DNA from: an uncultured SAR86 cluster bacterium
Lineage (GTDB): Bacteria > Pseudomonadota > Gammaproteobacteria > Magnimaribacterales > D2472
Direction of reading: 5' to 3'
DNA length: 37,575 bases
Assembly (NCBI GenBank): GCA_902509555.1
Contig: CABWYS010000008.1
Location: forward strand, 1-37,575
This document shows, in pieces, positions 8,612-15,534 of this stretch; position 1 is the first letter of the stretch, and every line of letters begins with the position of its first letter. A program made the translations under genes and the position numbers. The notes under the pieces were generated by a model. That model worked only from the letters and a program-made list of their open reading frames with translations. It ran no database searches and was not told the origin of the DNA.

Positions 8612-9010
8612 TTAATTTTCAAGAATTTTTTTTGGACATTGATTCATCACCACTTTTAATCCAGCATTTGCTCCCAAAGATTCTGCCTCCTCACTGTATA
8701 GACCTTCTTGGGTCCATAAGATTTTTGCTTTAATTTTTATTGCCTCATTTGCAATGCTAGGGATATATTCTATCGCTCGGAATACATCCACCATATCAAT
8801 TTTTTGTTTTATGGCCTCAAGACTTAAATAGCATTCTTTACCTAAGATTTTAGTATTAACTAAATTTGGATTAACTGGAAATATTTCATAACCATAATCT
8901 TGAAGAAATTCCATCACTTTGTAACTATCTCTATCTGGATTAGCGCTGGCTCCAACTATTGCAATTGATTTGACATCACTCAATATTGATCTTAAATACT
9001 CTTTGTTCAA
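8612..9010 (-). CDS. CoA-binding domain protein (YccU family)
   Basis: A 132 aa single-domain Rossmann-like protein of the CoA_binding_2/YccU family. The N-terminus has the nucleotide-binding strand-loop SIAIVGASANPDRDSYKVM, then YEIFPVNPN, VDVFRAIEYIP, ILWTQEGLYSEEA and a C-terminal VMNQCPKK, all typical of the family and resembling the CoA-binding part of succinyl-CoA synthetase alpha. It is the middle gene between the MTHFR-like reductase (6 bp gap) and the ECHDC3-type crotonase (11 bp gap), so co-expression is likely. The molecular function of the family is poorly defined. Confidence 0.88.
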   Translation of the reverse strand: MNKEYLRSILSDVKSIAIVGASANPDRDSYKVMEFLQDYGYEIFPVNPNLVNTKILGKECYLSLEAIKQKIDMVDVFRAIEYIPSIANEAIKIKAKILWTQEGLYSEEAESLGANAGLKVVMNQCPKKILEN

Positions 9011-9016
9011 ATTTTT

Positions 9017-9877
9017 TTATTTAAAACGTGAAATTATTCTGGCTGAACTCTTCTCACAGCTTGGACCCATTAGATGGACTCCATCAATACATGGCAAATC
9101 CATAATTTTTTCAATTAGCTCTTGGCAAATTTCTTCACCAGTTTCTGCTGGAGATACGCTATCCTCTAGACGCTGAAGAATTTCATCAGAGATATTTACG
9201 CCCCATAGATTTTTTCGCATCCAGTCACCTTGTTTGGCTGATTTTAATGGTCCCATTCCAATTATCACTTTACAATCATTGAAAGAGCCTTGCTCATTTA
9301 ATTTGTCTGAATATTTTTTAATAATATCATAGTCAAAACAATATTGAGTTTGAACAAAACCTGCCCCCTTTGATATTTTTGCAACTAATTTATCTAGTGC
9401 ATCTGGTTTTGAAATTTGAGTATATAAATCATCTGCAGCACCTGGATATATAGGTAATGGGTTTTTGATTACTGTACCATCGGATAATGTGCCTCCTGAA
9501 ATAACCTTGCACAATTTAATCAATCCATTGCCGTTAAATTCATTTACAACGGCGGGTCCATTCTTGCCTGGTTGATCTCCACTCAAACAAAGAACTTTAT
9601 TGATGCCAACTGACAATGCGCCTAGTAATACTGATTCTAAGGCAATTTGATTTCTATCTCTGCCAGTGAGTTGCAAAATAACATCTAGGCCACTTCTCTT
9701 AATCTCTGAGGCAACTAACAAGCTGTTTAAACGACTCGTGCAGTTTGGAGAATCTGTTACATTTACAGCATCTGCAATGCCAATAAGTTCCTCAACTTGG
9801 TGAGCACATCCTGTCAAATCAGTTGTTACCTCAGGTGTCGTTTCTGAGGTAAATATAAAATCATTGGTATTAAACAT
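9017..9877 (-). CDS. Methylenetetrahydrofolate reductase family protein
   Basis: A 286 aa FAD-dependent TIM-barrel protein of the MTHFR/MetF family, which reduces 5,10-methylene-THF to 5-methyl-THF. Family features are the N-terminal catalytic-Glu region (FTSETTPE), NVTDSPN, ILQLTGRDRN, CLSGDQPGKNGP (the position of LRGDxP in MetF) and VQTQYCFD. The LSGDQP form differs from classical E. coli MetF and suggests a sister subfamily, so metF is not assigned. An AGGAGA 7 nt before the ATG gives one of the clearest ribosome-binding sites in the window. A long interrupted palindrome (9904-9924) lies upstream and may be an operator. It is first of three compact leftward genes. Confidence 0.85.
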   Translation of the reverse strand: MFNTNDFIFTSETTPEVTTDLTGCAHQVEELIGIADAVNVTDSPNCTSRLNSLLVASEIKRSGLDVILQLTGRDRNQIALESVLLGALSVGINKVLCLSGDQPGKNGPAVVNEFNGNGLIKLCKVISGGTLSDGTVIKNPLPIYPGAADDLYTQISKPDALDKLVAKISKGAGFVQTQYCFDYDIIKKYSDKLNEQGSFNDCKVIIGMGPLKSAKQGDWMRKNLWGVNISDEILQRLEDSVSPAETGEEICQELIEKIMDLPCIDGVHLMGPSCEKSSARIISRFK

Positions 9878-9903
9878 TTTTATTTCTCCTGCACAAAATA
9901 GTT

Positions 9904-9924
9904 TTCACGGAAATGTTTCGTGAA
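9904..9924. promoter_or_regulatory. Interrupted palindrome upstream of the MTHFR-family gene (possible operator)
   Basis: The 21 bp between murA and the MTHFR gene read TTCACG-GAAATGTTT-CGTGAA. The 6 bp arms are perfect and two further AA/TT pairs match inside them (TTCACGnAAnnnnTTnCGTGAA type symmetry). It ends 26 bp before the MTHFR start codon, and a TTGAAT hexamer on the minus strand overlaps its upstream arm. It could be a repressor or activator site, or form a stem in the transcript, but no U-run follows, so an intrinsic terminator for murA is less likely. The cognate regulator is unknown. Confidence 0.45.
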
Positions 9925-9977
9925 TTCAAGTCTATTGATGCACATAAATATCATAATTGTTTCTGAGAAAAGCACTA

Positions 9978-11237
9978 CTAATTAGGCAGCCTTGTAATAT
10001 CCGCTCCAAGATATGATAACTTCTCCTCAATCCTTTCATATCCCCTATCAATGTGATAGATACGATCTACAATGGTCTCGCCCTTGGCACATAAACCAGC
10101 TAAAATTAAGCTTGCAGATGCACGCAAATCTGTTGCCATTACTGGTGCTCCATTTAGCGCATTAACTCCCTTAATAAATGCATTGCTTCCTTTAACTGTA
10201 ATATCACACCCCATTCTATTTAGCTCTTGCACATGCATAAACCTATTTTCAAATACATTTTCTGTAACAACTGATGAGCCCTCAGATAATGCGTTTAAGA
10301 CAGTAAATTGTGCTTGCATATCTGTTGGAAATCCTGGAAACGGAGCTGTTGAGATATCGACTGGCAAAATGGGATCATTTTCCATGATCAATTGGATGGT
10401 ATCATCGCCTACTTTAACTGAAGCTCCGCTTAATTTTAATTTATCTAAAATATTATTCATGCGAGGAGACTGAACATTTGAAATGGTTACATCACCACCA
10501 GTTATGGCTGCTGCAATTAAATAAGTTCCAGCCTCTATCCTGTCAGCTGGGATTGAAAATTTTGTCCCATCAAGGTTCTCAACACCATCAATGATAATTT
10601 CATCAGTTCCAGCTCCAATGATCTTAGCTCCCATCGAATTAAGAAAGTTTGCTAAATCTTCTACCTCAGGTTCTTTTGCAACATTTCTTAAAACAGTCTG
10701 GCCTTTAGCAAGAACTGCAGCCATCATGATATTCTCTGTTCCAGTTACAGAAACTCCTGGAAAATTAATTTCGCACCCTATTAATTTTTTAGAAGTAGCT
10801 TCAATATAGCCATTTTTTAATTCAATTTTAGCTCCCAGTTTTTCTAGTGCATCCAAATGAAAATCTACTGGCCTAGTTCCAATTGCACAGCCTCCAGGGA
10901 GTGCAATTCTTGCAAATCCATGACGAGCTACAAGCGAACCAAGAACCAAAATTGAAGCACGCATGGTCTTAACTAGCTCATATCTAGCCTCATAGTCATG
11001 CAAATGAGATGTAGAAATAATGAAATCCATATTTTCATTTAGGGTGATATCAGCGCCCATAGAGCCTAAGATTTCAAACATAGTTGTAATATCTTGCAGG
11101 TAAGGTAAATTTTTGAAAGTGATGGGTTTGTCACTTAATATTGTTGCTGCCAACATTGGTAAGGCTGCATTTTTTGCACCAGAGCAAGAAATGGATCCTG
11201 AGAGTTTTTTACCACCAATAATCTTTAATTTTTCCAT
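9978..11237 (-). CDS. murA: UDP-N-acetylglucosamine 1-carboxyvinyltransferase
   Basis: MurA transfers enolpyruvate from PEP to UDP-GlcNAc, the first committed step of peptidoglycan synthesis, in the cytoplasm. The 419 aa product matches E. coli length exactly. It has the substrate-loop KNAALP (K22, N23), the catalytic Cys in LPGGCAIGTRP (C117, equivalent to E. coli C115, the fosfomycin target) and the later motif FPTDMQAQ. Retention of Cys rather than Asp predicts fosfomycin sensitivity at the enzyme level. It lies 2 bp downstream of ibaG in the conserved mla-ibaG-murA order. Confidence 0.98.
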   Translation of the reverse strand: MEKLKIIGGKKLSGSISCSGAKNAALPMLAATILSDKPITFKNLPYLQDITTMFEILGSMGADITLNENMDFIISTSHLHDYEARYELVKTMRASILVLGSLVARHGFARIALPGGCAIGTRPVDFHLDALEKLGAKIELKNGYIEATSKKLIGCEINFPGVSVTGTENIMMAAVLAKGQTVLRNVAKEPEVEDLANFLNSMGAKIIGAGTDEIIIDGVENLDGTKFSIPADRIEAGTYLIAAAITGGDVTISNVQSPRMNNILDKLKLSGASVKVGDDTIQLIMENDPILPVDISTAPFPGFPTDMQAQFTVLNALSEGSSVVTENVFENRFMHVQELNRMGCDITVKGSNAFIKGVNALNGAPVMATDLRASASLILAGLCAKGETIVDRIYHIDRGYERIEEKLSYLGADITRLPN

Positions 11238-11239
11238 GA

Positions 11240-11461
11240 TTATCCTATTTCAGATGGAGATTTTGTATTTAAACTCAGAGCATGAAGCTCGCCTGTTTGA
11301 AATTGCCCTTTTAAAACGCCTAAAACCAACTTATGTCTTTGAAGAGAGGTTAAGCCCTCAAATTGTTTGCTCACAATCAAGACCCTTGAATTGCAATCTT
11401 CTCCATCAAAAGATATCTCAGCTTCTGGAAATTTTGATTTAAGAAAATTAGTTATGTCCAT
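11240..11461 (-). CDS. ibaG: BolA-family protein IbaG (YrbA)
   Basis: A 73 aa BolA-like protein. It shows the compact BolA core with a conserved strand RVLIVSKQFEGLTSLQRHKLV and a C-terminal ELHALSLNTKSP segment. The conserved His residues (H43 and H60) would coordinate a [2Fe-2S] cluster together with a monothiol glutaredoxin. IbaG is the acid-responsive BolA paralogue always found next to murA. Here it lies between mlaC (21 bp gap) and murA (2 bp gap), as in E. coli apart from the missing mlaB. The 109 aa plus-strand ORF across it is a shadow. Confidence 0.93.
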   Translation of the reverse strand: MDITNFLKSKFPEAEISFDGEDCNSRVLIVSKQFEGLTSLQRHKLVLGVLKGQFQTGELHALSLNTKSPSEIG

Positions 11462-11482
11462 TTGATAATTTCTAGCAGGAGA

Positions 11483-12097
11483 TTAATCAAGAGCAGCATC
11501 AGATGTCCAATGCTTTATGATGTCATCAATATTTTCATTATGCTCTTTTGCAAGAGCCTGGAATTGATTTCTAAAAGTTAGGCCTAAGTTCACTCCATTT
11601 ACAATTATATTAATAATTAACCAATTTCCGTTTTTATCTTTTCTTACTTTATAAGTTATTGGGTAAATGTTGCTAGAAGTAATTAAATTTTGCTGGACAT
11701 CCTCAGTTTTTTTAAACTCTGATACTTCTGGAAAAATGGTAATAATTTTTTGATCTCCCCATTGAGCCAAGGTTGAAGAATATGTATCAAGCAAAGAAGT
11801 TTTAAAAGATTGAATAAATTGAAGCCTTTGTGATGAGGAGGCAGCGAGATAATATTTTTTACCCATAACACTTGCACCAACCCTTCTAAAATCAACCATT
11901 GGTTCAAAAACTACATTAATCTTATCTTTAAATAACTCAGGATCTTTAGCATAAAGCTCTTGATTATTTCTAATAATAGAAACCATTTCTTGTGCTTGGG
12001 AATCAATAAAGTGGTGAGGGTTGGATGCGCTATCCACATTGATAGGAAAGCATAAAATTCCAAGCAAAAAAGCTAGAGATTTCAAAGTAGTATTCAT
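11483..12097 (-). CDS. mlaC: Phospholipid shuttle protein MlaC (Ttg2D family)
   Basis: MlaC is the periplasmic carrier that ferries phospholipids between the outer-membrane MlaA complex and the inner-membrane MlaFEDB transporter. The 204 aa protein has a Sec signal peptide (cleavage probably after VDSA near residue 24) and family motifs FEPMVDFRRVGASVMGKKYY, FIQSFKTSLLDTYS and VNGVNLGLTFRNQF. In E. coli it lies within mlaFEDCB. Here mlaF, mlaE and mlaD are not upstream; kdsD starts divergently 39 bp away. mlaB is also absent between mlaC and ibaG. The rest of the transporter must be elsewhere or lost. Confidence 0.94.
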   Translation of the reverse strand: MNTTLKSLAFLLGILCFPINVDSASNPHHFIDSQAQEMVSIIRNNQELYAKDPELFKDKINVVFEPMVDFRRVGASVMGKKYYLAASSSQRLQFIQSFKTSLLDTYSSTLAQWGDQKIITIFPEVSEFKKTEDVQQNLITSSNIYPITYKVRKDKNGNWLIINIIVNGVNLGLTFRNQFQALAKEHNENIDDIIKHWTSDAALD

Positions 12098-12136
12098 AAA
12101 GGTATTATAACATTAGTAAAAAACTATAAATGCAAT

Positions 12137-13111
12137 ATGAAAGATAAGAATTTTATCAACTCGGCTCTAAAGGTTATTGAAATAGAGTCAAAGGCTGTTA
12201 AGAGTTTAAGCAATCAGATAGAGTCTGATTTTGATGATCTATGCACAAAAATTCTTGATACTAAAGGAAAATTAATTTTAATGGGGATTGGTAAATCTGG
12301 TCATATAGCTCAAAAAATCTCAGCAACATTATCAAGCACCGGGACTTCATCATTTTTTATACATCCAACTGAAGCGGCTCATGGTGATTTGGGAATGATT
12401 AGCAAGAAAGATGCTATCTTAATTTTATCTAACTCAGGAGAAACTAAGGAGATAATTGAAATTTTACCTGCATTAAAACGCTCAACTCCAAATATTTTTA
12501 CACTAACCAATAACAATCAATCAACTATTGCAAAGGCTGGAAAAATTAATTTAGTAATAAATGCAGATGAGGAAGCCTGCCCATTAGATTTAGCTCCAAC
12601 CTCATCAACTACAATTGCTTTGGTATTTGGAGATGCGCTTGCAATAGCCTTATTGGAAGCTCGAGGTTTCGGTAAAGATGATTTTGCAAAGTCTCACCCA
12701 GCCGGGCAACTTGGGAAAAAACTCACAACACTAGTTCAAGATTTAGCAGTAATGCATGAAAAAGCACCAGTGGTTGATCAAGCCACATTTTTAAAAGATG
12801 CATTGATGGAGGTAACTGAAAAGAAGCTTGGAGTAACTTTGGTTACACATAATAAAAAAATAACTGGGATTTTTACGGATGGCGATCTAAGAAGGTGCCT
12901 GAACAACGAAGTAGATTTAAATAAAACTCCTATTAAGGATGTTATGACTGCTAATTTTAAAAGTATTAAAAGCAATGCTCTTGCTATTGATGCTGCTGAC
13001 ATGATGGAAAAAAATAAAATTTTTAGCTTGGTTGTTAATTCCTCAACAAATAAAGGAGATAGCATAGGCCTTATTACCATGCATCAGCTTCTAGAAGCAG
13101 GCATCATTTAA
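12137..13111 (+). CDS. kdsD: D-arabinose 5-phosphate isomerase
   Basis: KdsD converts ribulose 5-phosphate to arabinose 5-phosphate, the entry step to KDO for lipopolysaccharide. The 324 aa protein has an N-terminal SIS sugar-isomerase domain (GIGKSGHIAQKISATLSSTG, FIHPTEAAHGDLGMI, LSNSGETKEI) and two C-terminal CBS repeats from about residue 205 (GIFTDGDLRRCL in the first). Length matches E. coli KdsD (328 aa). It leads kdsD-lptA-lptB-rpoN-mgtE. The usual next gene kdsC (KDO-8-phosphate phosphatase) is missing. A TATAAA lies 6 bp before the ATG, so the transcript may have almost no leader. Confidence 0.96.
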   Translation: MKDKNFINSALKVIEIESKAVKSLSNQIESDFDDLCTKILDTKGKLILMGIGKSGHIAQKISATLSSTGTSSFFIHPTEAAHGDLGMISKKDAILILSNSGETKEIIEILPALKRSTPNIFTLTNNNQSTIAKAGKINLVINADEEACPLDLAPTSSTTIALVFGDALAIALLEARGFGKDDFAKSHPAGQLGKKLTTLVQDLAVMHEKAPVVDQATFLKDALMEVTEKKLGVTLVTHNKKITGIFTDGDLRRCLNNEVDLNKTPIKDVMTANFKSIKSNALAIDAADMMEKNKIFSLVVNSSTNKGDSIGLITMHQLLEAGII

Positions 13112-13121
13112 AATAAAGAAA

Positions 13122-13523
13122 ATGTCTAAAAGGTGCAAAATTTTATCAATTATATTTGGGTGTTTTTATCTTCCTGTTTTAACTTCGGAAGAGAGTGTCA
13201 GCTTTCAAAACATTTCAATTCAAGCAGATCAAGTTACAATTGATGAAGAAATCAGGCAGTTAGCTTTTAAAAATAATATTAAAATAATAATTGATGGCTA
13301 TATCATCAAAGGCTCCAGTGCCCTCCTCAGTCAAAAAGACAAAAAATTAGAAATATATGGAAAGCCTGCAACCATTAAATCTAATACTGTAAATGGTGAG
13401 GCTGAGGTATTTGTTATATATCCAAATAAATCAATGAATTTAATTGGAAATGCAAAGCTCTTGAACAAAGGTAATTCAATAACATCTAATCTTATTTCAT
13501 ATCAAATTAGTCCAAATGAATAA
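13122..13523 (+). CDS. lptA: LptA-like lipopolysaccharide transport periplasmic protein, short
   Basis: LptA forms the periplasmic bridge that carries lipopolysaccharide from LptC to LptD. The 133 aa protein has a signal peptide (hydrophobic residues 8-20) followed by the OstA beta-jellyroll pattern: ISIQADQVTIDEE, LEIYGKPATIKS and MNLIGNAKLLNKGNSIT. GKPAT and the GNA-L pattern favour LptA over LptC. It is about 50 residues shorter than E. coli LptA (185 aa) and ends soon after the last recognised strand. Its tail overlaps lptB by 8 bp, so the short C-terminus is not an obvious frameshift. lptC and kdsC, which normally precede it, are absent. Confidence 0.87.
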   Translation: MSKRCKILSIIFGCFYLPVLTSEESVSFQNISIQADQVTIDEEIRQLAFKNNIKIIIDGYIIKGSSALLSQKDKKLEIYGKPATIKSNTVNGEAEVFVIYPNKSMNLIGNAKLLNKGNSITSNLISYQISPNE

Positions 13524-14241
13524 CGATCAAATAAGTCTAACCAATATTGAAAAGACGATTAGCTCTAAAAAGATTCTTTCAGATGTTAGTTTCTCAATTG
13601 GCTCAAATGAAATTGTAGGTTTGCTCGGTCCAAATGGAGCTGGTAAGACAACAGCTTTTTATATAGCTGCCGGCCTAATTTTTCCCAATCAGGGCAGAGT
13701 ATTTATTAATAATAAAGATGTCACGGAAATACCTATGCATTCTCGAGCTAAACTAGGACTAGGCTATCTACCTCAAGAAGCATCGATATTTCCAGATTTA
13801 AGTGTTGAAAGTAATCTTTTGGGAATAGCAGAATTGTCTAATAATGATAAAGATCAAACATTTGAAAAAGTAGCTAAAATTATCGATGAGTTTGATTTAA
13901 ACAAAATTCTTGCATTGAAAGGAAGAATGTTATCTGGGGGACAAAGGAGGAAAGTTGAGATAGCCCGTACTTTAATTTGTGAGCCTAGCATTATCCTTCT
14001 GGATGAACCTTTTGCTGGCATAGATCCAATTGCTGTTGAAGAAATCAAAGAATTACTTCAAGAAATTTGTAAGAAAAATATTGCAATTTTAATAACTGAT
14101 CATAATGTGAGAGAGACCTTAAGCTTATGCGATAAAGCTATTATTCTCAGTGAAGGAAGTATTATTGCAGAGGGTAATGAGAAAAGCTTAAAAGAGAATG
14201 ATCATGTGCGGCAGAAATATTTTGGCAAAATGTTTTCTTAG
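13516..14241 (+). CDS. lptB: Lipopolysaccharide export ATP-binding protein LptB
   Basis: LptB is the ATPase of the LptB2FG transporter that extracts lipopolysaccharide from the inner membrane. The 241 aa product matches E. coli length and has Walker A GPNGAGKTT (from residue 38), signature LSGGQRRKVEIAR, Walker B IILLDEPFAGIDP and the switch His in LITDHNVRET. The YLPQEASIF Q-loop is characteristic of LptB. The start overlaps the lptA stop by 8 bp and rpoN follows after 3 bp, so all three are probably translationally coupled. Confidence 0.97.
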   Translation: MNNDQISLTNIEKTISSKKILSDVSFSIGSNEIVGLLGPNGAGKTTAFYIAAGLIFPNQGRVFINNKDVTEIPMHSRAKLGLGYLPQEASIFPDLSVESNLLGIAELSNNDKDQTFEKVAKIIDEFDLNKILALKGRMLSGGQRRKVEIARTLICEPSIILLDEPFAGIDPIAVEEIKELLQEICKKNIAILITDHNVRETLSLCDKAIILSEGSIIAEGNEKSLKENDHVRQKYFGKMFS

Positions 14242-14244
14242 AAG

Positions 14245-15510
14245 ATGGCGATTAAGCTTGTAAGAGAATTTAAACAAAATCAGCAGTTATCAATAACTCC
14301 GCAATTAAAAAAATCAATTGATCTTCTGCAGCTTTCAAGGCTTGAAATAATTAATAAAATTAACAATGAGATTGAAGAGAATCCTTTTCTTAAAAAGGAT
14401 TTTGATAATGAGTCAACCTCAAAGTTTGATGATATGGATCTTTTAGAGAATTTGCCTAATGAATTAACTCTGCAAGATCATCTTGAAAGTCAATTGCGCG
14501 ATATCAAGCTTAGCGATACAGAAAAAAAAATTGCATTAGTAGTTATTCAATCTCTAGAAGAAAATGGGTTGCTTCTAATAGATCTGGATGAAATAGAGGA
14601 GCTGATGGATTACGCGTATTCTATAAAAGAAATTAAAAATGTCTTAAACAATATAATTCATGATCTAGAACCGGCTGGGGTTGGTGCAAGAAATTTTAAA
14701 GAAACAATTTTTATACAATTAAAGAAACAGGAAATTCCAGTTGAAGAATTAGAAATTGCTAATAAAATTCTTTTTAACCCACAATTTTCTAGCTTTGAAG
14801 ATGCAAAAGCTCATTTGGCTACACATTACTCTGAGCATGCGATCGAATCTATTCTTAAAAAAATAAAACAATGCGATCTTTCACCAGGTTTAGAATTTGA
14901 ATCCACGCATATTATCCAACCTGACTTAGAGATTATTCCTGATAACAATCAAAATCTTAATGTCCAATTTAAACAAGAGAACTTTCCTTTAATCAGCCTT
15001 GATGGAGATTTAGAAAAATTAGTTAAAGATAAAAAAAATAAAGCAAGCAAAGAATTAAAAGAAAAAATGGGAGAAGCAAAATGGTTGATTAGGGCAATTA
15101 ATAAAAGAAACGAAACTGTACAAAATGTAGGTACCTTGATTTGCAAAATCCAGGCTGATTTTTTATCAAATAAATCTGCTGAATTAAAGCCTGTATCAAA
15201 TATTGAACTTGCGAAAGAGTTGAAGATTAGCGCATCAACCGTTTCTAGAATCATAAGATCGAAATATATACAAACACCCAAAGGTGCCGTTTCCATGAAG
15301 TCACTCTTAGCTAGCTCTGTGTCTAAAACTAGAAAAGTTACCCCGATGCAATTAATGGAAGAAATTGAAAAGATAGTTGCGGGGGAAAGAAAAAAACTAA
15401 GCGATCAAAAGATTTCAGATCTGCTTAATAAACGGGGATTTAATTTGGCTCGAAGAACAATCTCAAAATATAGAAAAAAAATAAATCTACCAAGTTCAAG
15501 AAATAGATAA
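14245..15510 (+). CDS. rpoN: RNA polymerase sigma-54 factor
   Basis: Sigma-54 directs RNA polymerase to -24/-12 promoters and needs an enhancer-binding ATPase to open DNA. Region I is visible at residues 9-50 (glutamine/leucine-rich, QLSITPQLKKSIDLLQLSRLEI), then a short acidic region II, the core-binding domain, an HTH near ELAKELKISASTVSRIIRSKY, and the RpoN box ARRTISKYRKKINLPSS. At 421 aa it is shorter than E. coli (477 aa), mostly in region II. It follows lptB as in other gammaproteobacteria, but hpf, ptsN and rapZ do not follow; mgtE does. No enhancer-binding protein is encoded in the window. Confidence 0.96.
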   Translation: MAIKLVREFKQNQQLSITPQLKKSIDLLQLSRLEIINKINNEIEENPFLKKDFDNESTSKFDDMDLLENLPNELTLQDHLESQLRDIKLSDTEKKIALVVIQSLEENGLLLIDLDEIEELMDYAYSIKEIKNVLNNIIHDLEPAGVGARNFKETIFIQLKKQEIPVEELEIANKILFNPQFSSFEDAKAHLATHYSEHAIESILKKIKQCDLSPGLEFESTHIIQPDLEIIPDNNQNLNVQFKQENFPLISLDGDLEKLVKDKKNKASKELKEKMGEAKWLIRAINKRNETVQNVGTLICKIQADFLSNKSAELKPVSNIELAKELKISASTVSRIIRSKYIQTPKGAVSMKSLLASSVSKTRKVTPMQLMEEIEKIVAGERKKLSDQKISDLLNKRGFNLARRTISKYRKKINLPSSRNR

Positions 15511-15534
15511 TTCATAATCTAGTGAGTTAGAATT

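Noticed and set aside
10072-10473. 133 aa plus-strand ORF
   Set aside because: Fully antisense to murA, which is conserved end to end.
11113-11442. 109 aa plus-strand ORF spanning the murA-ibaG junction
   Set aside because: Shadow of two well-supported genes; no ribosome-binding site or domain pattern.
14949-15296. 115 aa minus-strand ORF
   Set aside because: Antisense to the sigma-54 core and HTH region; no independent support.
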